From JAHIKV01 sp965195225 (GTDB taxonomy: Bacteria > Planctomycetota > Planctomycetia > Pirellulales > Thermoguttaceae): a DNA stretch of 64,000 nt. A program made the position numbers and the translations under genes. Numbering within the stretch: the first letter of the stretch is position 1; every line of letters starts with the position of its first letter. A model generated the notes under the pieces. It did no database searches. It was not told the DNA's origin and saw nothing but the letters and a program-made list of their open reading frames with translations. The stretch is from the NCBI GenBank assembly GCA_965195225.1, contig CBDAFL010000248.1:1-64000 (forward strand), given 5' to 3'. Below, piece after piece: positions 42,898-52,046 of the stretch.

Positions 42898-44346
42898 CTA
42901 TCCGAACAGCAAGCCCGCGTAGCCGACGACCCGGTCTGTCGGTCCGCCGGCCTCGGCGCTGGTGGCGTAGCCGACCGATTCGCAGCGGTTCAGGCAGTTC
43001 AACCACCGCAACGCCTCCATCGCCACCACGCAAGGGGCCATGCCGCACATGCTGATCCGGTTCCGCCGCACCGTCTCGTAGACCCCTTCCGGATCGAGGG
43101 CTTCAATGGCGTCGATGGCGAGTCGATCCAGGCGGCGCGTCTGTTTGTCGTCGGCAAAGTGGTTCATGTCGCTGGAAACGATCAGCAGCGGTCGCCGAGG
43201 CATGTCGCGCAACACCACCGACATCGCCACGCCGAAGCCGAGCAATTCCGGCAGCGAAGCGTCGCCGACCGCGATACCCACCACGCGGACTTGCGGGGCC
43301 AGTCTGGCCAATAGCGGCAACTGCACTTCGATGGCGTGCTCGTCGCGGTGTGCCGCCGAGTCGAGTTCCAGACCCGGCACTCCCTCGGCCAGTCGCGCGG
43401 CCAGTTCGGGGTCGGAGTCCACACAGCCGTCGGGCAACAGCCAACGTCGGTGCGGCGCCACCGCCCAGCGGGTGCCTTGCGGCCGGTGTTTCGGGCAAAG
43501 GATTATCACTTGCTTGGGTATTTCCACGCGGCTGAAAACGGCCGCCGCCAATCGGCCTGAGTAGACCCAGCCGGCGTGTGGCGCCAACACGCCCGAGAAG
43601 GGTTGCGGCCCGGGCGCGGGCGAAACTGAAGCGAACATCTCATCGAGTTGCCGATTCATTTCGCGGGGATCGGCGGGAAAGAAGCTGCCGGCCGTCGCCG
43701 CCGGACGGTCCGCTTCCACTTCCAACTCCATCGGGCCGTGGATCGCGCGCCCCTCGAAGACCATCAACGTCGCGTCGTCGTCCTTCCAGGCGTCCTGTGG
43801 AAGGCCGGCCTTGATGCAGACCTGTTCGAGGAAAGTCAGGGCGTCGAACCCATGTTCCACGGCCACGCCCGGCAGCAGCAGGCCGCGCGCGTGGCCTCGG
43901 GCGATCTGCAGGCCGTGCCGGCCGATAACTACCGTTTCGGCGCGCTTTTCACCAGATGTCGTCACCGGCTCCGGTCCCCAAAGAATCCACGCGTCGATGT
44001 CGAGCTGATTGAGTTCGCCCGTCGTGATGGGCGGGAACCGTGGGTCGTCGGTCGCCGCCCGGTCGGCCGCGTGGTCCAACGCCTCGCACAGCGCCACGGT
44101 CTGGCCGATGTATCCGCAGCAGGAGCGGAGCTGGCCCTCGCGGCGAAGGGTTACGAACGCACCATAGACGGGCGTTTCAGCCGTTTCGCCCAGGCTCTGG
44201 CGGCTCGATTCGGCCTGCTCGCGTCGCACGGCCGCCGCCACCCGACGGCACGCCGCGCTGAAGATCAACGCCTCCTGCTGTTCGGTCAATTCCGGCCGCG
44301 CGGTCGCTCCGGGCGTTTTCGGCGGTTCAGGGGAAGAACAATCCAT
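42898..44346 (-). CDS. AMMECR1-MEMO fusion (AmmeMemoRadiSam system)
   Basis: The protein has 482 residues from ATG 44346. The N-terminal half (about 20-195) is AMMECR1-like, with EGQLRSCCGYIG and the GRHGLQIARG segment. The C-terminal half (about 210-480) is MEMO-like, with VLAPHAGWVYSGR, DEHAIEVQLPLL and SSDMNHF. MEMO and AMMECR1 domains occur together with a radical SAM enzyme in bacteria and archaea (AmmeMemoRadiSam); the product modified is unknown. The matching radical SAM gene lies upstream at 45938-46990. Its 5' end is duplicated at 45178-45241 and a toxin-antitoxin pair lies between the copies. The in-frame ATG at 44355 has too short a Shine-Dalgarno spacing. Confidence 0.9.
   Translation of the reverse strand: MDCSSPEPPKTPGATARPELTEQQEALIFSAACRRVAAAVRREQAESSRQSLGETAETPVYGAFVTLRREGQLRSCCGYIGQTVALCEALDHAADRAATDDPRFPPITTGELNQLDIDAWILWGPEPVTTSGEKRAETVVIGRHGLQIARGHARGLLLPGVAVEHGFDALTFLEQVCIKAGLPQDAWKDDDATLMVFEGRAIHGPMELEVEADRPAATAGSFFPADPREMNRQLDEMFASVSPAPGPQPFSGVLAPHAGWVYSGRLAAAVFSRVEIPKQVIILCPKHRPQGTRWAVAPHRRWLLPDGCVDSDPELAARLAEGVPGLELDSAAHRDEHAIEVQLPLLARLAPQVRVVGIAVGDASLPELLGFGVAMSVVLRDMPRRPLLIVSSDMNHFADDKQTRRLDRLAIDAIEALDPEGVYETVRRNRISMCGMAPCVVAMEALRWLNCLNRCESVGYATSAEAGGPTDRVVGYAGLLFG
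44283..44346 (-). repeat. 64-bp direct repeat, gene copy
   Basis: First 64 bases of the AMMECR1-MEMO gene, starting at its ATG. Identical to 45178-45241 except T44316/A45211 (Thr versus Ser codon). The copies are 895 bases apart and flank the toxin-antitoxin genes. Confidence 0.9.
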
Positions 44347-44371
44347 AAGTTTCATTCCCGTTTTGATTCGT

Positions 44372-44758
44372 TCACCATAGCCGATGGATGCCATAGAGAT
44401 CAAAAACGGTATCGGCACTTATCAGAACAACTCCTTCTGTCCGCACCTGCGCCACAAGCAAGCGGTCAAACGGGTCACGGTGATGGTTCGGTAGCACGAT
44501 CTGTGTACCGGCGTTTTCCACGGTTATCGGCAACACGCTCAATCCCAAATCGGCAATGGCCTGCGTCATCCATTGCCGGAAGGGTTGCGATAGGGTCAAT
44601 TTCTTCAAACCGACCTTGATCGCGATTTCCCAAATGGTTCCCGTGCTCAAGAGCAAACTGTTCTCGGAAGATTCAAGAGCATGGTGCGCCCGGGAACCCA
44701 GCTTTGATGGATCATCCACCGCCCAGATCAGCGTATGCGCGTCGAGCAACAGATTCAC
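44372..44758 (-). CDS. vapC: VapC-type PIN-domain toxin
   Basis: The protein has 128 residues with PIN motifs: LLLDAHTLIWAVDD at the N-terminus, STGTIWEIAIKVGLKKL, the RDPFDRLLVAQ acidic motif, and ISADTVFDLYG at the C-terminus. This PIN branch (COG3744) typically pairs with Phd/YefM antitoxins, as here. Predicted activity is Mg2+-dependent RNA cleavage. Its start overlaps the antitoxin end by four bases (44755-44758). It lies inside the direct-repeat interval. Confidence 0.92.
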   Translation of the reverse strand: MNLLLDAHTLIWAVDDPSKLGSRAHHALESSENSLLLSTGTIWEIAIKVGLKKLTLSQPFRQWMTQAIADLGLSVLPITVENAGTQIVLPNHHRDPFDRLLVAQVRTEGVVLISADTVFDLYGIHRLW

Positions 44759-44982
44759 TCGGAATACTCCCGGAAATCGTCGAGCGGCGCATCAAAATCA
44801 TCGGCCATGAAGGCCACCGTTCCTCGCATGGTGCCCAGCTTTCGCGGCAGCGGGGAAACCGCCGGAGTCAAACGAGCCACGGGCAAGTCGCCCTCGGTGA
44901 TGATCAACTGCTCGCCCGGCGCAAGGGCGTGAATCAACTCCGGCAGTTTCGACTGAACTTCGTCAAGCGGCATGGCGGGCAT
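44755..44982 (-). CDS. Phd/YefM-type antitoxin
   Basis: The protein has 75 residues from ATG 44982, with GAGGAG nine bases upstream; a longer start at 45015 is less likely. The N-terminal MPLDEVQSKLPELIHALAPGEQLIITEGDLPVARL region is typical of the Phd/YefM fold that binds its own promoter. The acidic C-terminal tail (DDFDAPLDDFREYSE) would neutralise the PIN toxin. It is co-transcribed with the toxin. Confidence 0.88.
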   Translation of the reverse strand: MPAMPLDEVQSKLPELIHALAPGEQLIITEGDLPVARLTPAVSPLPRKLGTMRGTVAFMADDFDAPLDDFREYSE

Positions 44983-45177
44983 GATAAGCGGCTCCTCAAC
45001 AGTCCTCGACTTCATTATGACACATGAGAATGGTTAGTCAATAGTATGCCGAGGAAAGCAGCACGATCCCGTCGCAACCGTTCACGGGTCGGCTGGGGAC
45101 TGGTACATTTTTCGGCGGGAAAGCGCGTTTTGCGAGAGCAACGTCGGCCGAAAACGGTTCCTGACGCCTTTTTCTCC

Positions 45178-45241
45178 CGGTCAATTCCGGCCGCGCGGTC
45201 GCTCCGGGCGATTTCGGCGGTTCAGGGGAAGAACAATCCAT
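45178..45241 (-). pseudogene. Truncated duplicate of the AMMECR1-MEMO 5' end
   Basis: 64 bases starting with the ATG of the original gene start (45241), preceded by a strong CAGGGAG Shine-Dalgarno. Only MDCSSPEPPKSPGATARPEL is kept before the sequence runs into an intergenic-type repeat with GGAACCGTTTTCGGCC. The copy adjacent to the true gene (44283-44346) differs by one base. This probably marks the ancestral gene start, separated from its body by insertion. Confidence 0.8.
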
Positions 45242-45269
45242 GACAAACTCCCTGTGGCTCCGTGCGGTT

Positions 45270-45869
45270 TCAACGTTTCGATGCACCGAGAAAATTCCGA
45301 AGAAAAAGGAGACACTTTATACTAAACCTGCGAACCCCATCTCGCACCGTTAGACCCACTAGCGTGGCAATAGTGATCCAGATGGCAATATCTATCGTTA
45401 GATCCTTGAGATAATAGTATTCTCCGTGGGCAAAACCACCTCGCGCAAAGAAAGAAAAGGGCCATCCAATTTGTTCGCATCCATCGGTCTTCCATGCCTG
45501 GTAGGTTTGCCAATATGTAAACAGGCTCATTACAGGAGCCAGGGCAAGAACGGCAAAAAAAGGGAGCCAAAACCGTCGCATTCGCAACAGTTGTCTTTTG
45601 CTGAGAGGTGCTTCGGACAAATTGGAGCCACAGCAAGGCCGCTTCTTGCGAGTAGTGCCCGTCATCTCGCCAATGATCTGTATAACGAAGCCGCTGCCGA
45701 AGCCGTAGATCGCCCCACAGCCCACCCATGCAATGAGCATACCGCTTATGCGACCTGATGGCCACCACATAAGCGAAATGGTATCCGTGAGCAACACGGG
45801 TGTAACCATCAGAAGCCCGAGAAAGGCTCCGACGAACAAACCATAGATTGCGCTCAGCAAACGGATCAT
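45270..45869 (-). CDS. Membrane protein of unknown function
   Basis: The protein has 199 residues from ATG 45869. Four hydrophobic segments are visible (about 3-25, 36-58, 105-125 and 168-188), with a soluble loop containing KKRPCCGSNLSEAPLSKRQLLRMRR. Codon use is richer in A/T than in neighbours, so lateral origin is possible. It lies between the radical SAM gene and the duplicated AMMECR1 start. I recognise no family. Confidence 0.62.
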   Translation of the reverse strand: MIRLLSAIYGLFVGAFLGLLMVTPVLLTDTISLMWWPSGRISGMLIAWVGCGAIYGFGSGFVIQIIGEMTGTTRKKRPCCGSNLSEAPLSKRQLLRMRRFWLPFFAVLALAPVMSLFTYWQTYQAWKTDGCEQIGWPFSFFARGGFAHGEYYYLKDLTIDIAIWITIATLVGLTVRDGVRRFSIKCLLFLRNFLGASKR

Positions 45870-45937
45870 GATATCACCGCGATTATGCATGGTGGCACTG
45901 CGCTACAAAAAGTCCCACACTACGTTCTCAATAATTC

Positions 45938-46990
45938 TCAATTTTCAATTCTAATCGGCATCCGCCGGTTGCCCCAGGCGCCGGCGGCGTCGTCGAACCG
46001 GCCGGCGATGGGCGACCGGCAATGGATGCAGCAACCGTCGTGAATGTCGAAGCCCTCGACCGTGTACCCCATGCGGCGGATCACCGCGCGGCCGCAACCG
46101 GGACAATAGGTCTGCTGACGCTCCGGGTCGTGAACGTTGCCGATGTAGACGTAATGCAATCCGGCCTCTCGGGCGATGTCGTATGCGGCTCGCAACGTGG
46201 CCGGCGGCGTCGCGTCGCGGTCCGTAAGCTCGAAGGTCGGATGGAACGCCGAGAAGTGCAGCGGCACGTCCGGCCGAAGCTCCGCGGCGATCCAGCGGCA
46301 CATCTCCCGCAACTCGTCCGGTGAATCGTTGGCCCCGGGGATTATCAGGTTGGTTATCTCGACCCACGTCTCCGTCTCGCGAACCAGCCAGCGGAGCGTA
46401 TCGAGCACCGGCTGCAATCGCCCGGCGCAGTAATCCCGATAAAACCGATCGGTGAACCCCTTCAGATCGACGTTGGCGGCGTCGATCAACTCGAAGAAGT
46501 CGGCCCGGGCGTCGGCCGTAATGTAGCCGGAAGTTACCGCCACGGTTTTGATCCCGACGGCGTGGCACGCCTTGGCGGTGTCGATGGCGTATTCCGCCCA
46601 AATGATCGGATCGTTGTAGGTGAAGGCCACGCTGCGGCAATCGAGCCGGCGGGCCGCGGCGGCGATCGCCTCCGGCGCGGCCTGCTCGCAGGCGGCCTCC
46701 ACGTCACGCGAACGCGACGTGGTCCAGTTCTGGCAGAATGTGCAGCCCAGGTTGCAGCCGGCGGTGCCGAACGAAAGGACCGGCGTACCGGGATAAAACT
46801 GATGGAGCGGCTTCTTCTCGATCGGATCGATGCAGAAACCGGTGCTGCGGCCGTAGGTGGTCGAGACGATGCGACCGTCGCGGTTTTCGCGGACGAAACA
46901 GAACCCCCTCTCGCCCGGGCGGAGCGCGCAGTGCCGCGGGCAGAGATCGCATATCAACCGTTCGCCATTGGCCGACTCGTGCCACCACAT
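45938..46990 (-). CDS. amrS: AmmeMemoRadiSam radical SAM enzyme
   Basis: The protein has 350 residues from ATG 46990; a TTG at 47014 would add eight residues. The N-terminus (GERLICDLCPRHCALRPGERGFCFVR) binds metal as in the family. The radical SAM cluster is C79-x3-C83-x2-C86 in AGCNLGCTFCQNW. Family motifs TYNDPIIWAEYAIDTA, NVDLKGFTDRFYR and LHYVYIGNVHD are present. A C-terminal zinc-ribbon-like TYCPGCGR and DGCCIHCRSP segment follows. It generates 5'-deoxyadenosyl radicals for an unknown modification with AMMECR1 and MEMO partners. Confidence 0.95.
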   Translation of the reverse strand: MWWHESANGERLICDLCPRHCALRPGERGFCFVRENRDGRIVSTTYGRSTGFCIDPIEKKPLHQFYPGTPVLSFGTAGCNLGCTFCQNWTTSRSRDVEAACEQAAPEAIAAAARRLDCRSVAFTYNDPIIWAEYAIDTAKACHAVGIKTVAVTSGYITADARADFFELIDAANVDLKGFTDRFYRDYCAGRLQPVLDTLRWLVRETETWVEITNLIIPGANDSPDELREMCRWIAAELRPDVPLHFSAFHPTFELTDRDATPPATLRAAYDIAREAGLHYVYIGNVHDPERQQTYCPGCGRAVIRRMGYTVEGFDIHDGCCIHCRSPIAGRFDDAAGAWGNRRMPIRIEN

Positions 46991-47044
46991 GCCCGTATCA
47001 TACCAGCAGCACAACGCCGGTCACAAGTGACCGGGCTAAACGAA

Positions 47045-48343
47045 TTATTCGGCCTCGGCCGTCAAGTATTTTACGGCCGCCTGCAATTGGCGGTCCACGA
47101 ACGTCGGCTTTTCGACTTCCGCTGTGGGCGGATGCAAAATGTCGCGATTGCGGCGGTCGCGGACCAATTCGAGCATCTCGCGGTCGTCGAGCGTGATCCG
47201 ATAACTTTCGTCCGGCGTCACTCCCCACTCGTCGCGCTGCTTGGCGTTGGGGAAACGGTGGATGTTCTTTCCGTTGGGGCGGCGATAGCCGGCGGTGGTC
47301 AGTTTCAGGGCACCGCGGCCGTCGGCCAGTTCGATCAGGTTCTGCACGCTCCCCTTGCCCCAGGTCCGCTCGCCGACCACGACCGCCCGCCGGTGGTCTT
47401 GCAGACAGGCGGCGACGATCTCGCTGGAGCTGGCGCTGTATCGGTTGACCAGCACAACCATCGGAATGTTCTCGAAGGCGCCTTCTTCGTGGGCGTTCCA
47501 GATGCGTTTGGGGCTGTTGCGGCCCTCGGCCGAGACGATCCGTCCCTTGGAGATAAACAGATCGCTCGTTTCGATTGCCGCGGCGAGCAGCCCGCCGGGA
47601 TTAAATCGCAGGTCGAGGATCAGCCCCCGCATTTTTTCTTTTTTCAGTTGCGTCAATACCCGCCGCAGCTCGTCGGCCGTGTCGCGGCTGAAGGCGACCA
47701 GCCGCACGTAACCGATATGTTCCCGCGGCTTGAACGTGTAGTCCCAGGAGCCGTCCGGTTTGCGGCCGTCGCCCAACACGGTGTCGAGGTGGATTTTTTC
47801 TCGGGTGAGGGTGACTTTCCGCGTGGCGTCCTCGCCCGGATGCACGATAACGAGCGTTACGTTGGTTCCCTCTTTGCCCTTGAGCAGTTTGACGGCCTTG
47901 TCTATGGGGAATCCGTCGGTGCTTTTTCCGTCGATTTGCAGGATGCGGTCGCCCGCGACGAGGTTCGCGCGATAGGCGGGCGTGCCGTGGATCGGGCTTA
48001 ATATTTTCAGTTGCCCGGCGTCCACGTCGATCTGAACCCCGATGCCGCCGAACTCGCTCTTGATGCCGTCGCGGAACTGTTGCAATTCTTCCGGGCCGAT
48101 GTAGGTGGAATAGGGATCGAGGCTGCTCAATACGCCGCGGATGGCCGATTCGATCAACTCGCGGCGGTCCATCTCGACGATATAGTTCCGCTGGACTTGA
48201 TCAATGCTGTCGATCAGCAGTTTGTAGAGGTCGTAATCGCTCGGCTTAGGCTTCGACGCCTTTTCGGCCGGTGCGGCGATTGCCGACGCCGACGTTAAAG
48301 TCAGCAGCGCGAAAACGATGAACCAGTGCAAACCTCGAATCAT
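47045..48343 (-). CDS. S41-family C-terminal processing protease
   Basis: The protein has 432 residues from ATG 48343 with AAGGAG ten bases upstream. A signal peptide (LHWFIVFALLTLTSASAIAA) is followed by a CtpA-like N-terminal region and a PDZ domain (GGIGVQIDVDAG, AYRANLVAGDRILQIDG). The S41 protease domain has the catalytic-site motifs VLVNRYSASSSEI (Ser) and GERTWGKGSVQ (Lys). CtpA-type proteases degrade or mature periplasmic proteins. The gene is preceded 47 bases upstream by a TlpA-like gene and followed by the radical SAM gene. Confidence 0.92.
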   Translation of the reverse strand: MIRGLHWFIVFALLTLTSASAIAAPAEKASKPKPSDYDLYKLLIDSIDQVQRNYIVEMDRRELIESAIRGVLSSLDPYSTYIGPEELQQFRDGIKSEFGGIGVQIDVDAGQLKILSPIHGTPAYRANLVAGDRILQIDGKSTDGFPIDKAVKLLKGKEGTNVTLVIVHPGEDATRKVTLTREKIHLDTVLGDGRKPDGSWDYTFKPREHIGYVRLVAFSRDTADELRRVLTQLKKEKMRGLILDLRFNPGGLLAAAIETSDLFISKGRIVSAEGRNSPKRIWNAHEEGAFENIPMVVLVNRYSASSSEIVAACLQDHRRAVVVGERTWGKGSVQNLIELADGRGALKLTTAGYRRPNGKNIHRFPNAKQRDEWGVTPDESYRITLDDREMLELVRDRRNRDILHPPTAEVEKPTFVDRQLQAAVKYLTAEAE

Positions 48344-48389
48344 GGAAGTCTCGCTCCTTTTCTTCCGATTGCAGGGGCCGTTGTCATAT

Positions 48390-49052
48390 TCAGTGTTGCT
48401 CACCGGATGGTCCGCTCTCTTTGTCGAGGATCATTCCGATATATCGTTCCATTTCGGTCTCCAGGCCGGGCCGATAGCCCACCCACACGGCGCGGATCAC
48501 GCCGCCACGATCCAGCAGCAAGGTAGCGGGGAAATCTCGGGAGTTGATCAAACCGCCCAAATAGTTTTGTGTAGTGGAATGAGGATCGTAATAAGTGGGC
48601 AGGTCGAGGTCCAATTGTTCCAGTAACCCGGCGGTCTCTTCGCGCAGCGATTCCACGTCGTCTCCCCGGCCGGTCGGAGGACAGGAGACGGCCAGCAGCA
48701 GAAAGGCTTTTTGGCCGGCGTACCGCTTCTGAAGCTCGGCCATCTGCGGCAGTTCGTGGCGGCAGGGCAGGCACCACGTGCCCCAGAGGTTCAGCAACAC
48801 GACGCGGCCTTTGAGGTCATCGAGCGAAACGGGCCGCGAGTCGCCGGTCAAAGGGAGCAGCCTGAGGTACTCCAAAGACTTTCCCACCCCCGTATGAAGC
48901 GTGGGGTTGAGGCGAGGCTCGCGGAGGCGGGTCAACAGCCAGTACCCCACCAGCAGCCCCAGGGCGATTGCCGCAAAAATCAACAGCGGGGCAAGATGCA
49001 TTCTCAGCACCTGCGAGCGTTTCAATGGTTCGGGCTGCTTGGATCGTGACAT
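48390..49052 (-). CDS. TlpA-like membrane-anchored thioredoxin
   Basis: The protein has 220 residues with an N-terminal anchor (APLLIFAAIALGLLVGYWLL, about 21-40). The thioredoxin-like domain has a redox motif WCLPC in NLWGTWCLPCRHELPQM, followed by the typical FPATLLLDRGGVIR segment with cis-Pro. TlpA/ResA-type proteins reduce or oxidise periplasmic disulfides, often for cytochrome maturation. It is upstream of the S41 protease on the same strand. Confidence 0.9.
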   Translation of the reverse strand: MSRSKQPEPLKRSQVLRMHLAPLLIFAAIALGLLVGYWLLTRLREPRLNPTLHTGVGKSLEYLRLLPLTGDSRPVSLDDLKGRVVLLNLWGTWCLPCRHELPQMAELQKRYAGQKAFLLLAVSCPPTGRGDDVESLREETAGLLEQLDLDLPTYYDPHSTTQNYLGGLINSRDFPATLLLDRGGVIRAVWVGYRPGLETEMERYIGMILDKESGPSGEQH

Positions 49053-49172
49053 GCCGCGGTCTCCTCTGCTAATGTCTTTGTGGTGGGCGACTCCCGTCGC
49101 CGCCGACAGTAGTATATGGTAATTTGTACCGAGTGTTTAGAGCGAATTGCATATTCCAAGCGGGAGAACGCC

Positions 49173-49757
49173 ATGAGATATGAAGTCGAGATGAAGTTTC
49201 CCGTAGCCGACCTGTCGGCGTTGGAGGCCCGGCTGACGGGGCTGGGAACGACCATCGCGGCCGCCCAGCCGGAGGTGGACGTTTATTTCGCCCATCCGGC
49301 CCGCGATTATTCCCGAACCGACGAGGCCCTGCGTCTGCGTCGGAAAGGGACGGCCTATTCGATCACGTACAAAGGCCCCAAGATCGACGCGGCCACGAAA
49401 ACCCGCCGCGAGATCGACCTGCCTCTGGCCACGGACGAAGAGGGCTTCAAGGCGTGGTTCGACATGTTGGAGGCGTTGGGGTTCAGCATCGCGGGCGAGG
49501 TCCGCAAGTCGCGTCGAAAGGCCCAGGTGCTTTGGCAGGAGCGGAGCGTCGAGGTCTCGCTTGACGAGGTCGAACGACTGGGCGAGTTCGTCGAGCTGGA
49601 GTTGGTCGTCGACGATGGATCGGCAACTGAATCGCCCGATTCCCCTTCCATCGAGACCGCCAAAACGTGCATCGCCTCGCTGGCCGCCGCGCTTGGGCTT
49701 GAGTCGAGCGAACGGCGGAGTTATCTCGAATTGCTTTTGGAGCGTGTCCTGAAATAG
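49173..49757 (+). CDS. CYTH-domain class IV adenylate cyclase-like protein
   Basis: The protein has 194 residues from ATG 49173, with GGGAG upstream. The CYTH tunnel signature ExExK is present as EVEMKF, followed by EALRLRRKG, YSITYKGPK and TRREIDLPL basic/acidic strands and LDEVERLGEFVELEL. Members act as class IV adenylate cyclases or inorganic triphosphatases such as thiamine-triphosphatase. The present sequence does not decide between them. Confidence 0.88.
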   Translation: MRYEVEMKFPVADLSALEARLTGLGTTIAAAQPEVDVYFAHPARDYSRTDEALRLRRKGTAYSITYKGPKIDAATKTRREIDLPLATDEEGFKAWFDMLEALGFSIAGEVRKSRRKAQVLWQERSVEVSLDEVERLGEFVELELVVDDGSATESPDSPSIETAKTCIASLAAALGLESSERRSYLELLLERVLK

Positions 49758-49869
49758 TTCATTTAGCCCGCCGTGAATACACGGCGGGCCGGGTTGAATG
49801 TGGAAAACCGCTTGCCCCGTGTGTATTCACCCGGAGCTAAATAGTTTCTATTGCGGAAGGTCCATTTCC

Positions 49870-49932
49870 GTCACCCTGAGCGAAGCGAAGGGTCTCGAAG
49901 TGCGGGGATTCTTCGCTTCGCTCAGAATGACA
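49870..49932. repeat. Intergenic palindromic repeat (CCCTGAGCGAAGCG type)
   Basis: CACCCTGAGCGAAGCGAAGG and ATTCTTCGCTTCGCTCAGAA arms flank a short loop. It shares the CTGAGCGAAGCGAAGGG core with the repeat at 59648-59729. Confidence 0.75.
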
Positions 49933-50010
49933 AGGGGGAAACTGCACTTTCCCTAGCCCTCCCAATTTGCGATACTCCGCATTGGTTAATGCAACTTGGA
50001 CGGAACCTAT

Positions 50011-51216
50011 ATGCCTCGATCCAGACCACCGACGATCTTCTTTTCGGCCGGCGAGCCGAGCGGCGACCTGCACGGCGCGAACCTGATCCGCCAGTTGCGG
50101 GAGCGTTGCCCAGAAATCCAAACCGTCGGCTACGGCGGGCCGAAGATGGCCAGTGCGGGCTGCCGGCTGCACGCCGACCTGACCGCGCTGGCCGTGATGT
50201 GGTTTGCCCGCGTGCTGGTCAACTTGCACAAGTTCCTGAATCTGGCGAGTCGGGCCGACCGATATTTCCGCCACCACAAGCCGGACGCCGTGGTGCTGAT
50301 CGACTATCCGGGCTTCAATTGGTGGATCGCCCGCCGGGCGAAGGCCCACGGGATTCCCGTGTTCTATTACACCCCGCCGCAAATTTGGGCCTGGGCGCGG
50401 TGGCGGGTGGGTAAGATGCGGCGGTTGGTGAACCACGCGCTGTGCAGCCTACCCTTCGAGGAAGAGTGGCTACGGCGACACGGCTGCAATGCGACATTCG
50501 TAGGCCATCCCTTCTTTGACGAAGTACGCCGCCACCGGTACGACGAGCGGTTCATCGAAGAGCATTGCAACCGCCCCGGACCATTGGTGGCGATTCTACC
50601 CGGCTCGCGGACCCAGGAGGTCACCCACAACCTCCGCTGGTTCCTCAAGGCGGCGGCGATTGTCCGCCAAAAAGTGCCCGACGCGCGGTTCGCATTGGCT
50701 TGTTTCAGGCCTCATCATGCCGATTTGGCCCGACGGGCCGTCGAGCAAAGCGGAGTGCCGGTCGAAATCCACGTGGACAAGACGCCCGAGTTGATGCGGC
50801 TGGCCGATTGCGCGATGTCGGTCTCCGGCTCGGTATCGCTGGAACTGCTCTATCACACCACGCCGACGGTGATCCTCTACTGGATCAGCCGCTCCGCGTA
50901 TTTTGTGCAGGGGTTTTTCCGCAAGGTAAAGTACATTACCCTGGTCAACCTGTTGGCGACCGACGGTCTGGAGTCGGAGGATCTTACGCCTTTCGACCCG
51001 TCGCAGCCGGACGCCGATCGGGTTCTTTTTCCGGAGTACCTGACCTACGAAGACAAATCGGCCCAGATTGCCGGTCACGTCATCGAGTGGTTGACCGATC
51101 CGGCCGCTCGGGCGAAGCGTGTTGAGGCGTTGGCCGCGTTGAAGGCCCAGGTGGCCCACGGCGGAGCATCCAGCCGGGCCGCCGAGTACGTATTGGAGGC
51201 AGTGGATAGTGGGTAG
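50011..51216 (+). CDS. lpxB: Lipid-A-disaccharide synthase
   Basis: The protein has 401 residues from ATG 50011. Family motifs are present: FFSAGEPSGDLHGANLI, GYGGPKM, DYPGFNWWIAR, YYTPPQIWAW, PGSRTQEV and SVSGSVSLELLYHTTPTVILY. LpxB transfers UDP-diacylglucosamine to lipid X in lipid A synthesis, supporting a Gram-negative envelope. The site-2 protease gene follows after 80 bases and may be co-transcribed. Confidence 0.95.
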   Translation: MPRSRPPTIFFSAGEPSGDLHGANLIRQLRERCPEIQTVGYGGPKMASAGCRLHADLTALAVMWFARVLVNLHKFLNLASRADRYFRHHKPDAVVLIDYPGFNWWIARRAKAHGIPVFYYTPPQIWAWARWRVGKMRRLVNHALCSLPFEEEWLRRHGCNATFVGHPFFDEVRRHRYDERFIEEHCNRPGPLVAILPGSRTQEVTHNLRWFLKAAAIVRQKVPDARFALACFRPHHADLARRAVEQSGVPVEIHVDKTPELMRLADCAMSVSGSVSLELLYHTTPTVILYWISRSAYFVQGFFRKVKYITLVNLLATDGLESEDLTPFDPSQPDADRVLFPEYLTYEDKSAQIAGHVIEWLTDPAARAKRVEALAALKAQVAHGGASSRAAEYVLEAVDSG

Positions 51217-51296
51217 TGAATAGTGGATAGTGAAGAAACGCCCCAGGACTGCGGTCCTGGGGGTGAAAAAAGACTTGTTTTCTCCAGGAGTCCCCC

Positions 51297-52046
51297 GTGC
51301 TACTCGGCGAACCCCCACGAACCCAGGCCGATCTGAACTTCTCGCTGCTGGGCATTCCAGTCCGCGTCCACCCGCTGTTTTGGGTGATAGCCCTGTTTTT
51401 AGGCTATCGCATCATGAGCGACGCCGCCTCCGTGCTAATATGGTTCAGCGCCGTGTTCGTGGGGGTTCTCGTCCACGAGATGGGACATGCCCTGACGATG
51501 AGGGCATACGGGTATTATCCGTGGATCACGCTCTACAGCTTCGGCGGTCTGGCTTCCTACGACCACCGCAACGCCTCACGCTCGACGGGTTCAGGACCGC
51601 TGGGACAAGTCCTCATTTCCCTGGCAGGGCCTGCGGCGGGGTTTTTGCTGGCCGCCCTGCTGATATTAGGAATCCTAGCGGCAGGGTACGGAAAGGGATT
51701 GATTTTCAACGCGGGAGGGATGCCAATACCAAGGTTTTACCTGCCGGACTCGCGCCTGGATGACTTGCTCGACCAACTCCTTTTCGTCTGCATCGCCTGG
51801 GGCGTGCTCAATCTATTGCCGATTTATCCCCTAGACGGTGGACAAGTCGCCCGAGAGGTTCTGCTTCAAATGGACTCCCGCGATGGCATCCGCCGATCAA
51901 TGCAACTGTCGATTTTTACTGCCGCCGCGGTGGCGGTATTCTGGCTCTTACAGTGGGGCGGTCTCTTTGTCCCCTTGATGTTCGGCTATCTCGCCTACTC
52001 CAACTTCATCGCGCTGCAGGCCTACAGATTTCGCGGCCCATGGTAG
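51297..52046 (+). CDS. M50 site-2 protease family membrane protein
   Basis: The protein has 249 residues from GTG 51297 with AGGAG six bases upstream. Hydrophobic segments surround the zinc motif HEMGH in LVHEMGHALTMRAYGY and the second active-site motif NLLPIYPLDGGQV. The size and order resemble SpoIVFB-like rhomboid-independent intramembrane proteases. Possible targets include anti-sigma factors; none is encoded next to it. Confidence 0.92.
   Translation: MLLGEPPRTQADLNFSLLGIPVRVHPLFWVIALFLGYRIMSDAASVLIWFSAVFVGVLVHEMGHALTMRAYGYYPWITLYSFGGLASYDHRNASRSTGSGPLGQVLISLAGPAAGFLLAALLILGILAAGYGKGLIFNAGGMPIPRFYLPDSRLDDLLDQLLFVCIAWGVLNLLPIYPLDGGQVAREVLLQMDSRDGIRRSMQLSIFTAAAVAVFWLLQWGGLFVPLMFGYLAYSNFIALQAYRFRGPW

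Noticed and set aside
45038..45286. Minus-strand open frame MHRNVETARSHREF...
   Set aside because: It is the duplicated 5' end of the AMMECR1-MEMO gene running into intergenic repeat, not an independent gene.
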